Shown here one piece after another: positions 11,117 to 19,243 of a stretch of DNA of 64,000 bases. The DNA is taken from the NCBI RefSeq assembly GCF_004917065.1, contig NZ_SSYA01000002.1, forward strand, positions 969,897 to 1,033,896, written 5' to 3'. Position 1 is the first letter of the stretch, and every line of letters begins with the position of its first letter. The position numbers and the translations under genes are program-made. The stretch is from Geomonas ferrireducens (GTDB taxonomy: Bacteria; Desulfobacterota; Desulfuromonadia; Geobacterales; Geobacteraceae). Below the pieces are notes generated by a model. That model was not told the DNA's origin and did not search any database. It was given only the letters and a program-made list of their open reading frames with translations.

Positions 11117-13330
11117 TCAGCGCCGTTTCGGCTTGGGGCGCTTCCCCTTTATCGGGATGCGCTGGTAGGCGTTCCGGACGTCGGCGATCGGCTCGATGGG
11201 TCGCTTTTCCAGGGTCCCGACCAAGGCGAATTCCACCTGGCGCGCCGGCTCGTTCACCCCCGCCACCTTCACCCGGATCTTGTCCGCGATGCGGTACATG
11301 GCGCGGCTTCTCTCCCCGACCAGGGCGTGGCTCTTCTCCAGGTGCACGTAGTAGTCCTGCGGGAGAGTGGCGACCGGCACCATCCCTTCCACAAAGAGGT
11401 CGACGAGCTCCACGAAGAAACCGAAGGGGGCGACCCCGGTGATGTAGCCGTCGTACTCCTCGCCGATCTTGTCGCGCATGAACTGCATCTTCTTGAGATC
11501 GACCATCTCGCGCTCCGCCTCCATGGCGACCCGCTCGCGCTTGCTCGTGTGCAGCGCGGTCTCGGGGAGCCGCGCCTCGAGCCGGTCCTTATCCGCCTTA
11601 TTCATCTTCCCGGAAAGCACGCGCTTCAGGATGCGGTGCACCACGAGGTCGGGATAGCGGCGAATCGGGGAGGTGAAGTGGGTGTAGCTTGCGGCGGCGA
11701 GGCCGAAGTGCCCCAGGTTCTCGGCGCTGTAGCGCGCCTGCTTCATGCAGCGCAGCAGCACCTCGTTGATGAGCCGCTCCTCCGGCTTTCCGGCCACCTC
11801 TTCCAGGAGTTTTTGCAGCGCGTGGGGGCTTACCTTCTCCTCCACCACTTTCAGGATGTAGCCGAAACCGAAGACGAACTCGGACAGGTCCTGGAGCTTG
11901 ACCGGGTCGGGATTCTCGTGGATCCGGTAGAGCGAAGGAACCGGCGTCGTTTCGAGAAAGTGCGACACCGCCTCGTTCGCGGCGAGCATGAACTCCTCGA
12001 TGATGCGGTGCGCAAGGTTTCTCTCGGCGCGCACGATCGCCGTGGTTTCCCCCTGCGTGTCCAGTATGATCTGGGGTTCCGGCAGATCGAAATCGATGCT
12101 CCCCCGTCCAGCGCGCACCTTATTTAGCCTGAGTGAAAGATCCTCCATCACCTTGAGATCCTCGACCAAGTGCCGGTTCGCGGTGATGGTCTCCTCGTCA
12201 CGGTCCACAAGGATCTTTTTCACCGTCGTATAGGTGAGACGGGCGGAGCTTTTGATGACGCTGGCGTAGAACTTCTGGTCCACGCGGTCGCCGGTCGCGT
12301 CGAAAAGCATCTCGGCGGTCATGGTCAGACGGTCCACCTGCGGGTTTAGCGAGCAGATGCCGTTGGAGAGTTCTTCCGGGAGCATCGGTATGCAGCGGTC
12401 CGGGAAGTAGACCGACGTCCCGCGCAGGTACGCCTCGGTGTCCAAACGCGAACCCTCGGTGACGTAGTGCGCGACGTCCGCAATGGAGACCCAGAGGCGG
12501 ATCTTGTCCCCCTCGCGAGAGACGGAGACCGCGTCGTCGAAGTCGCGTGCCGTCTCGCCGTCGATGGTAACGATGAGCCGCTCGCGCAGATCCACCCGCC
12601 CCTGCCGTGCCTCCTCGCTTACCTCCTGCGGCTCGCGCTCGGCCTCCTCCATCACCTTCGCGTCGAAGACATGCGGAAGCTCGTACTTCTTGATGACGGA
12701 AAGGACTTCCACTTCGGGGTCGTTCGCCTCCCCGAGCACCTCCACGATGCGCCCCTCAAGCGGGCGCACCCCGGAAGGGTACGAGGTGATCTGGGCAAGA
12801 ACGACCTGCCCTGTGCGCGCCTTGGCAGCCCCACCGGAGGCCCCGGGGGTCACGAAGAGGTCGCGGCCGAGCTTCGGATCGTCCGGGATGACACGTCCCC
12901 CCTTCCCGGCCGCCTCGAAGCGGCCGACGATCTCGGTGACGCCACGCTTCACGATGCCGGTGACACGCCCTTCCCTTTTCCCGTCACGACGCGTGGAAAC
13001 CACCTGGGCGTCCACGATGTCGCCGTTCATATATTCGGTGAGGTATCGGGCCGGGACGAAGAGGTCATCGCCCCCGTCCTCCGGCATCACGAAACCGTAG
13101 CCGTCGCGGTGCATGGAGAGTTTGCCGCGCACCGAGCCACCCGCTCCCGCCATGGTGTAAATACGCCCCGGAAGCTTGGCGATCTCCCCTGTTTCAACCA
13201 GGTAATCGAGCTGATCGTCCAGGTGTTCCCGCTCGTGACGGGAGACGTTGAGGGCCTTGAGCATCTGCCGGTAAGGCACCGGCTCCCCCTTGCCCAGCAG
13301 CCTCATGATCGCGTCCTTGCCTTTGCGCAT
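11117..13330 (-). CDS. rnr: Ribonuclease R
   Basis: This 737-residue exoribonuclease has an N-terminal winged-helix region (residues 1-65), cold-shock-type OB domains, the RNB catalytic core with the acidic cluster in ETARDFDDAVSV (about residue 265), RHG and GRGSIDFDLPE elements, and a C-terminal S1 domain (about 630-710) followed by a basic tail. RNase R degrades structured RNA from the 3' end. An AGGTTTAG site precedes the ATG, and a likely promoter lies at 13372-13400. It heads the leftward gene block. Confidence 0.95.
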   Translation of the reverse strand: MRKGKDAIMRLLGKGEPVPYRQMLKALNVSRHEREHLDDQLDYLVETGEIAKLPGRIYTMAGAGGSVRGKLSMHRDGYGFVMPEDGGDDLFVPARYLTEYMNGDIVDAQVVSTRRDGKREGRVTGIVKRGVTEIVGRFEAAGKGGRVIPDDPKLGRDLFVTPGASGGAAKARTGQVVLAQITSYPSGVRPLEGRIVEVLGEANDPEVEVLSVIKKYELPHVFDAKVMEEAEREPQEVSEEARQGRVDLRERLIVTIDGETARDFDDAVSVSREGDKIRLWVSIADVAHYVTEGSRLDTEAYLRGTSVYFPDRCIPMLPEELSNGICSLNPQVDRLTMTAEMLFDATGDRVDQKFYASVIKSSARLTYTTVKKILVDRDEETITANRHLVEDLKVMEDLSLRLNKVRAGRGSIDFDLPEPQIILDTQGETTAIVRAERNLAHRIIEEFMLAANEAVSHFLETTPVPSLYRIHENPDPVKLQDLSEFVFGFGYILKVVEEKVSPHALQKLLEEVAGKPEERLINEVLLRCMKQARYSAENLGHFGLAAASYTHFTSPIRRYPDLVVHRILKRVLSGKMNKADKDRLEARLPETALHTSKRERVAMEAEREMVDLKKMQFMRDKIGEEYDGYITGVAPFGFFVELVDLFVEGMVPVATLPQDYYVHLEKSHALVGERSRAMYRIADKIRVKVAGVNEPARQVEFALVGTLEKRPIEPIADVRNAYQRIPIKGKRPKPKRR

Positions 13331-13371
13331 ATCTAAACCTCCGGGAAAAACAATAAAATCAGCACCGTTGG

Positions 13372-13400
13372 ATAATGCAGAAGGGGCGACGGAAAGTCAA
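13372..13400 (-). promoter_or_regulatory. Probable sigma-70 promoter of rnr
   Basis: On the minus strand TTGACT is followed after 17 bases by CATTAT, a good match to the vegetative consensus, about 40 bases upstream of the rnr start codon. It overlaps the end of the possible repeat-protein frame. Confidence 0.6.
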
Positions 13401-13870
13401 GAAAGGCGATTCGGCACGAATGACACGGCAGACGACTCGTCGAGAGGGATCAATGACTCGACAGGCGCGATCAACGACTCGTCCGGTGCGATCAACGATT
13501 CGTCCGGTGCGATCAACGACTCATCAGGTGCGATCAACGACTCGTTCGGTGCGATCAACGACTCGTCAGGCGCGATCAACGACTCGTCAGGCGCGATCAA
13601 CGACTCGTCAGGTGCGACCAACGACTCGTCCGGTGCGATCAACGACTCGTCAGGTGCGATCAACGACTCGTCAGGTGCGATCAACGACTCGTCAGGTGCG
13701 ATCAACGACTCGTCAGGTGCGATCAACGACTCGTCAGGTGCGATCAACGACTCGTCAGGTGCGACCAATGAGTCGTCAGGTGCGAGCAACGATTCGTCCG
13801 GTGGGACCAACGACTCGTCGGGTGCGATGAAGGACTCGATCGGCGCGACTGGCCACTCGCTGGAGGTCAC
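13397..13870 (-). CDS. Possible heptapeptide-repeat protein (APDESLI)n
   Basis: A 157-codon frame from a GTG at 13870 encodes about 20 copies of a seven-residue unit, mostly APDESLI, with a short non-repetitive start and end. The case for coding is the substitution pattern. Most differences between the 21-bp units fall on the third codon position of this frame, and several first-position changes are conservative, such as Ile to Val and Glu to Asp. The NDSSGAI frame on the opposite strand shares the same third positions, so it is an alternative. Evidence against is the lack of a clear ribosome site. No family is recognised. It precedes rnr in the same direction. Confidence 0.35.
   Translation of the reverse strand: MTSSEWPVAPIESFIAPDESLVPPDESLLAPDDSLVAPDESLIAPDESLIAPDESLIAPDESLIAPDESLIAPDESLIAPDESLVAPDESLIAPDESLIAPDESLIAPNESLIAPDESLIAPDESLIAPDESLIAPVESLIPLDESSAVSFVPNRLS
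13432..13851. repeat. Twenty tandem 21-bp repeats
   Basis: Twenty head-to-tail units of exactly 21 bp with no insertions or deletions. The inner units (10 to 16) are almost identical and the outer ones more diverged. Each unit contains ACGACTCGT, a palindrome around a central C, and most contain GATC. The length is a multiple of three, so three frames stay open throughout. Confidence 0.95.
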
Positions 13871-14017
13871 GTGCCTGTGGACCCCGTAGGAACAAAATTC
13901 GGAGATAACCGATGAGAAGTTGGGATTCGTTGTGATTGGTCAATACATTAACAATTGCCTTTTGCGCCGCGCTTCGGTACAAATACGGGGTTAGTTTTGC
14001 AACGTAAGGGAGTCTCC

Positions 14018-16159
14018 ATGTTTTGCCGTACCATCGCAGCAGCAGCACTGATGCTTTGCGCCACCCTTCCCGCCTCCGCAGCAAACCTCAGCAAACCGGC
14101 CGACGAGGCTCTCACCACAGCCGCCAAGCGCATGCAGGTCAAGGACTACCGCGCCGCCCGTGACGCAGCCCTTACCATAAACGACCCGCCAATCCGCTCC
14201 TTCATGGCGGGAATCGCCGCCGCCAAAATGGAGCAGTGGGAAGAGGCCGCGGCACAGCTACCCGCCGCTGCGGAAGGTTATCCGCTCTTAGCCGACTACG
14301 CCCTCTACTATCAGGGGCTCGCCCTTTCCAAGCTGCAACGCCACGCGCAGGCACTCCCGCCGCTTTACAAGCTTCTCAAGGACTTCCCCGCGAGCCGGCT
14401 TGCGCGCCAGGCACTCATCCTTTATGCCGATTCGCTCGCAGCGGCCGGCTACCCGAAGGAAGCGCAGCAAAGCTACGCCACCTTCGTCGAGCGCTACCCC
14501 TCCGGCAGCGATTCCATCTCGGCCCTTTACGGCTCCGCCCTCTCCCGCGAGAAACTCGGGGACACGGCGACCGCAGTAACCGTTTTACGCACCATCTACC
14601 TCAGCTATCCCGCCTCCCCCTATGCCGACAAAGCGGCCGCCGAACTGCAGAATCTAGCGGCTACCGGCGTCAAGGCCGAGCCTTACAGCAGCGCCGAACT
14701 CTACAAGCGCGCCTGCACCCTCTACGATCTCGGGCGCCATCTCAAAGCCGCCGAGGCCTTTGCCGCGATCCAGTTAAACGGCGAGTGCGACGATTTCATC
14801 CGCAAGGTGACCTTCAAAAAGGGGCAAGCGCTGTACAAGGCAAGGCGCTACCAGCAGGCACAGAGCACCTTCGCCGCCCTTTCCGGATACGGCGATGCCG
14901 ACCTGTGGTTTGCCCGCACCCTGGACAAGGAAGGCAAGGGAGAAGAGGCTTTCCAGCTTTATCAAAAGCTTTCTCAGGACGCGAAGCGTGGAACGGTGGC
15001 CCAGGAAGCGATGCTCGAGGCAGCCTACTTGAAACGTTTCCAGAGGAAATGGAGTGAAGCGGCTTCGTTGTTCAAGCAATACCTTGCCGCGGCGCCGAAT
15101 CAGAAGAACGTCAACGTCCTCTGGGAAGCCGCTTGGTGCAGCTACCAGTCCCGCGACTACGCCGATGCCGCGGCACAGTTCAGGAAACTTGCCGAGCGCG
15201 ACGACCTGCGCGACAAGGCGCTTTACTGGCTCGGCAGAACCCTTGCCCTCACCGGCGATGAGAAGAGCGCACAGGTGATGTTCACCGCGCTGGTCGCGGA
15301 ATACCCGCTCGGATACTACACGCTGATCTGCAACCAGAACCAGAGCGCAGCCTCGCTCCCCCAGCCCCCCCAGAACTTGGCCGACGTCCTGCCGATGCCG
15401 TCGGGCTTCGAGCGGGAGAAGGCGCTCATCGCGCTCGGACTCTTCGAGGAAGCGGCAAGGGAACTGTCGCTTTCAAAGAAAGGGAAGAACCCCGCGGGTA
15501 TCGCACGTCTGTACCTCGAGATGGGGAACTACAACGGCGCCTATCACGCACTCGGGAACGAAAAGCCCAAGCGCGGCGACAACGCCACCGTGCTCGGCGC
15601 CACATTCCCGCTCGCCTTCCGCGAAGAGGTCGCCAAACACGCCGCCGCGGCCGCGGTCCCCGAAAGCCTGGTTTACGCAGTGATGCGCACCGAGAGCAAC
15701 TATTTCCCCGCCGCACTTTCACCGGTGGGCGCCGTCGGTCTCATGCAGATCATGCCGGCCACCGCCGAGTCGATCTCCAAGGGGGACTCGAACCGTTTGA
15801 CCACCCCGGCCCTCAACATCAAGCTCGGCGCACGCCACCTGAAGGACTTGCTGCAGCTGTACGACAAGAACCTCACCCTCACGGTCGCCGCCTACAACGC
15901 GGGCTCGGGCAACGTGAAGCGCTGGCAGAAGGCGTACGGCGGCCTTCCGCAGGACGAGTTCGTCGAGAGCATCCCCTTCCGGGAGACCCGCGAGTACGTC
16001 AAAAAAGTGGTGACCAGCATGCAGATGTACCAGCGGCTGTACCGCCTCCCCCCCTACCAGGAGCCGGGGGCTCCGAAACCGGCCATCCCGCAGCAGGCGG
16101 TCGAGGAAAGCAAGGTCGCTCAAGGTGAAGCCGCACAGCCCGCCCCGTCCCAACAATAA
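14018..16159 (+). CDS. slt: Soluble lytic murein transglycosylase
   Basis: From the ATG at 14018, preceded by AAGGGAG, the 713-residue product begins with a signal peptide ending near ASA-AN. A long alpha-helical superhelix of TPR-like units follows (residues 30-530). The C-terminal SLT catalytic domain (about 545-680) contains the catalytic glutamate in AVMRTESNYF, plus SPVGAVGLMQIMP and VAAYNAGSGNV. It cleaves peptidoglycan with formation of anhydromuropeptides in the periplasm. The tail is rich in Pro, Ala and Gln. An upstream in-frame ATG at 13955 lacks a ribosome site. Divergent from rnr. Confidence 0.93.
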   Translation: MFCRTIAAAALMLCATLPASAANLSKPADEALTTAAKRMQVKDYRAARDAALTINDPPIRSFMAGIAAAKMEQWEEAAAQLPAAAEGYPLLADYALYYQGLALSKLQRHAQALPPLYKLLKDFPASRLARQALILYADSLAAAGYPKEAQQSYATFVERYPSGSDSISALYGSALSREKLGDTATAVTVLRTIYLSYPASPYADKAAAELQNLAATGVKAEPYSSAELYKRACTLYDLGRHLKAAEAFAAIQLNGECDDFIRKVTFKKGQALYKARRYQQAQSTFAALSGYGDADLWFARTLDKEGKGEEAFQLYQKLSQDAKRGTVAQEAMLEAAYLKRFQRKWSEAASLFKQYLAAAPNQKNVNVLWEAAWCSYQSRDYADAAAQFRKLAERDDLRDKALYWLGRTLALTGDEKSAQVMFTALVAEYPLGYYTLICNQNQSAASLPQPPQNLADVLPMPSGFEREKALIALGLFEEAARELSLSKKGKNPAGIARLYLEMGNYNGAYHALGNEKPKRGDNATVLGATFPLAFREEVAKHAAAAAVPESLVYAVMRTESNYFPAALSPVGAVGLMQIMPATAESISKGDSNRLTTPALNIKLGARHLKDLLQLYDKNLTLTVAAYNAGSGNVKRWQKAYGGLPQDEFVESIPFRETREYVKKVVTSMQMYQRLYRLPPYQEPGAPKPAIPQQAVEESKVAQGEAAQPAPSQQ

Positions 16160-16172
16160 TTAACACTGGATA

Positions 16173-16202
16173 GCCGACCTCTCCCCGAAGGGGGAGGTCG
16201 GC
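16173..16202 (+). terminator. Hairpin after slt
   Basis: A 13-14 bp inverted repeat (GCCGACCTC arms around CCCC, GAA, GGGG) lies 14 bases after the slt stop. It lacks a T-run, so it may be a terminator hairpin or an RNA-stabilising stem. Confidence 0.5.
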
Positions 16203-16277
16203 ATGGTCTCTCCCCACCAAAATCACTCACCCGTTACGTCCTTTAAAATCCCGCTCTCCCAGCCTCATTTTTGCTGA

Positions 16278-16305
16278 TTGACAGCATACTGATTATGTGC
16301 ATAAT
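16278..16305 (+). promoter_or_regulatory. Promoter and operator of the marR-efflux operon
   Basis: TTGACA at 16278 and CATAAT at 16300 are separated by 16 bases. The perfect inverted repeat ATTATG-TG-CATAAT (16292-16305) overlaps the -10 box. MarR proteins commonly bind such palindromes to repress their own operon, so this is the likely autoregulatory site. Confidence 0.7.
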
Positions 16306-16371
16306 GCTCACCTTTGCCGGGGCAGCTTTTCGCTCGTGAAATCAGACCGTTGCCCTTCCACGGGAGGAGCT

Positions 16372-16806
16372 ATGGAAGTACAACAACCCCCCAACATGGA
16401 CATCGAAAAAACCGTGGGCTTCCTGCTGGCAAAGGCTTACCAGCGCGCCTGCCTCATCTTCAAGGAACAGTTCGACCAGTACGAACTGACCCCGCAGCAG
16501 TTCGGGCTACTGGGCTTTTTGTGGCAGGAGGACGGCATCAGCCAGTCCCTTCTTTCCGCAAAAAGCCAGATCGATCGGACCACCATGGGGGGTCTCATCG
16601 ACCGGCTCGAAAAAGAGGGGTTGGTGATGCGTCGCCCCGACCCGGCCGACCGCCGTGCCTATCGCATCTGCCTCACCGAGAAGGGAAAGGCGCTTGAGCC
16701 GGAGCTCGTGCCAGTGGCGCTTAGGGCTCAGGCAGAGTTCATAGCGAGACTGGAACCGAACGAAGTCGAAACCCTGACGTCGCTGCTGCAAAAATTGCGC
16801 AGCTAA
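16372..16806 (+). CDS. MarR family transcriptional regulator
   Basis: The start at 16372 is set by a GGGAGGAGC ribosome site two bases before the ATG, giving 144 residues. The product has the MarR winged helix, with a recognition region near SQSLLSAKSQIDRTTMGGLI and a wing containing MRRPDPADRRAY. MarR proteins are dimeric repressors released by phenolic or other small ligands. It is 13 bp ahead of the TolC gene and is the first gene of an efflux operon, so it most likely represses that operon through the palindrome on its promoter. The inducer is unknown. Confidence 0.9.
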   Translation: MEVQQPPNMDIEKTVGFLLAKAYQRACLIFKEQFDQYELTPQQFGLLGFLWQEDGISQSLLSAKSQIDRTTMGGLIDRLEKEGLVMRRPDPADRRAYRICLTEKGKALEPELVPVALRAQAEFIARLEPNEVETLTSLLQKLRS

Positions 16807-16819
16807 TCCCGGAGTTTTC

Positions 16820-18085
16820 ATGCATAAAGTTGTAGTTATACTGGCGCTTCTACTCTGCGCCATTTGCAGTTCTGCGAACGCGGAAACGCTCACGCTGAAG
16901 GAATGCCTCGACAATGCGGTCGCCACGAGCCGCGGACTGAAGTCCGCCTCGCACGACGTCGAGATAGCGCGGGAGCAGGTCGGCATCGCCAGGTCGACCC
17001 GTCTGCCTCGCGTCGATCTGCAGGCGGGTTACGTGGCACAAGCCAAGGCCCAGGCGTTCAAGTTCGGGTCCCAGTCCCAGGAGACCCAGGACCCGCGCTA
17101 CCCCTTCGCCAACTTCAGCGTTTACCAGACCCTGTACGACTTCGGGCGTACCGGCGCAGCCGAGGGGATGGCGCGCATGCAGAGCGAGGCCGCCCGCTAC
17201 TCCTACACCGGAAGCGAGCAGGACGTCTTCATGCAGGTGGTGCAGGCCTACTACGGCATCCTGACCGCGGTGAAGCTCGTCACCGCGGCCGAGGACGAGG
17301 TCACCCAGATGCTCTCGCACCAAAAGACCGCTCAGGCGCTCTTCGACGAGGGGGTGGTGACCAGAAACGACCTCTTGCAGGCCGAGGTCCGGGTGGCGTC
17401 CAGCCGTCAGAGCCTCTTGAGCGCCAGGAACGAGGTGCAAAAGGGATGGCTGCTGCTGAACTACCTGACCGGCGCCCCCCCCGAGCGCCGCGCGGAATTG
17501 AAAGACGACGCGCAGCCCCCCCCTGCCCCTTCCCTCTCCGAGGCTCCCGACATGTCGAAACGGGGCGAGCTTTCCGCGCTCAAGGCCGTGGTAGGCGCCG
17601 ACGAATACGCGGTCAAAGAGGCGAAGACCATTCACTACCCCGAGTTGTTCGCCAAGTTCGGCATCGACTATCTTTCCAACAGCAAGGTACGCGAGCAGGC
17701 CATCGTGGCCGCCACGGTGGGGCTCAAGGTGAACCTCTTCGACGGCCAGGCCTCGACGTCACGCGTAAGACAGGCGGTACAGGCAAGATCGCGTGACGAA
17801 GAAAGACTTAGGGACATGGAAGAGCGCACGAGACTTGAATACGCGCTGGCGGTGAGCGACATGCTGGTCGCCCGGGACAGGATCGCGGTGGCGGAAAAGG
17901 CGATCACCCAGGGGGTGGAAAACCTCCGCATCACCAAGGATCGCTACCAGGAGCACGTGGGAACGGCGACCGAGGTCATCGACGCGCAGACCCTTCTGAC
18001 CAGAACGAGAACCGACTACTACCGCAGCATCTTCGACCTGCAGGTCGCCGCCGCCCGGGTGAAGAGGGCAACCGGCGAGCTTTGA
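16820..18085 (+). CDS. TolC family outer membrane efflux protein
   Basis: This 421-residue protein starts with a signal peptide (residues 1-21, ending SSANA) and contains two outer-membrane-efflux repeats (roughly 25-205 and 230-415) with long coiled-coil helices. TolC-type trimers form the outer membrane channel of tripartite pumps. It is the second gene of the operon, followed by the adaptor and the inner membrane transporter, so the three products probably form one complete pump. Confidence 0.92.
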   Translation: MHKVVVILALLLCAICSSANAETLTLKECLDNAVATSRGLKSASHDVEIAREQVGIARSTRLPRVDLQAGYVAQAKAQAFKFGSQSQETQDPRYPFANFSVYQTLYDFGRTGAAEGMARMQSEAARYSYTGSEQDVFMQVVQAYYGILTAVKLVTAAEDEVTQMLSHQKTAQALFDEGVVTRNDLLQAEVRVASSRQSLLSARNEVQKGWLLLNYLTGAPPERRAELKDDAQPPPAPSLSEAPDMSKRGELSALKAVVGADEYAVKEAKTIHYPELFAKFGIDYLSNSKVREQAIVAATVGLKVNLFDGQASTSRVRQAVQARSRDEERLRDMEERTRLEYALAVSDMLVARDRIAVAEKAITQGVENLRITKDRYQEHVGTATEVIDAQTLLTRTRTDYYRSIFDLQVAAARVKRATGEL

Positions 18086-18146
18086 TTCATCTCTAACCAC
18101 CCAGGGCCGCCGTCTTACCTGATGCCGGCCCGACCGGAGTTAATAC

Positions 18147-19223
18147 ATGGCAGACCAGACCATCGAACAACCGCAGACCCAGACCAAAGGCGGACTGAGC
18201 AAGAAGCAGCGCGGCGGCATCATCCTCTTGATCATCATCGTGGTCGGCGGGCTCTTCGGCATGCGCCAGTGGGTACGCAGCAAGACCCATATCGAGACCG
18301 ACAACGCCTTCATCGAGGCGCATGTCCATTCCGTAGCGAGCCGAGTGCCCGCGATGGTGCAGCGCGTTGCCGTAGTCGACAACCAGTTCGTGCACAAAGG
18401 GGACCTGCTGGTCGAGCTCGACCCGGCGGACTACCAGGCGCGGGCGACGAGCGCTGCGGCGTCCCTCGAGATGGCCAAGAACGAAACCTCCGGCGATTAC
18501 GCAAGCGTCGAGAGCGCACGCGCCAACGTGAACCTCGCGGTGGCACGCCTGGAACAGGCGAGTCTCGATCTCAAGCGCGCCGAGGCGCTGTACGCGAAGG
18601 AAGTAATACCGAGAGAGCAGCTTGACCGCACGCGCACCGCGCACAAGGTGGCGGAGGCACAGGTAAGTGAAGCACGCGAAGCTGAGAACCGCGCCAAGGC
18701 GATGATCGGCGTTTCAGGCACCGGTTCCAAAGACGCGCGCGTGGCGCAAAAGCAGGGCGAGCTCGAGGCGGCACGGCTCAACCTCTCCTACACCCGCGTC
18801 GTCGCGCCGAGCGACGGATACGTCACCCGCAAAGGCGTGGAGGTCGGCAACTACGTCCAGCCCGGACAGGCGCTCATGGCGATCGTTCCGCTCGAGGACG
18901 CCTGGATCACCGCCAATTACAAGGAAAGCCAGCTAAACGCCGTGCGTCCCGGACAGGTGGTCGAGTTCACCGTGGACGGCTATCCCGGCCGCCATTTCAG
19001 CGGCAAGGTGGAAAGTATCATGGCGGGCACCGGTGCCGCCTTTTCCCTGCTTCCGCCGGAAAACGCCACCGGCAACTACGTGAAAGTCACGCAGAGGATT
19101 CCCGTGCGCATCGCCATCGACAAGACGAGCGATCCGGAGCACGTCCTGCGTGTAGGCATGAGCGTGGTACCGACCATCCTGACCGGGCAGAGCTTCGGGC
19201 AGGTCGTAGGTTTCGGGCACTAG
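18147..19223 (+). CDS. emrA: EmrA/HlyD-type membrane fusion protein
   Basis: The 358-residue adaptor has a short cytoplasmic N terminus, one membrane anchor (about residues 27-45), a biotinyl-lipoyl-like segment beginning around THIETDNAFIEA, an alpha hairpin (about 100-200) and a beta-barrel domain. These are EmrA-family features. It links the MFS pump EmrB to the TolC channel. The neighbours on both sides support this. The gap to the next gene is 20 bp. Confidence 0.92.
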   Translation: MADQTIEQPQTQTKGGLSKKQRGGIILLIIIVVGGLFGMRQWVRSKTHIETDNAFIEAHVHSVASRVPAMVQRVAVVDNQFVHKGDLLVELDPADYQARATSAAASLEMAKNETSGDYASVESARANVNLAVARLEQASLDLKRAEALYAKEVIPREQLDRTRTAHKVAEAQVSEAREAENRAKAMIGVSGTGSKDARVAQKQGELEAARLNLSYTRVVAPSDGYVTRKGVEVGNYVQPGQALMAIVPLEDAWITANYKESQLNAVRPGQVVEFTVDGYPGRHFSGKVESIMAGTGAAFSLLPPENATGNYVKVTQRIPVRIAIDKTSDPEHVLRVGMSVVPTILTGQSFGQVVGFGH

Positions 19224-19243
19224 CACTCTCATTTGGCGGTACC

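Noticed and set aside
11057..12127. Plus-strand 356-codon frame opposite rnr
   Set aside because: Antisense shadow of the catalytic domain with no motifs.
13375..13830. RQVRSTT frame of the 21-bp repeat
   Set aside because: Its third codon positions are nearly invariant while first and second positions vary, opposite to coding expectation.
13432..13851. CRISPR array
   Set aside because: Units are contiguous with no spacers and no cas genes are nearby.
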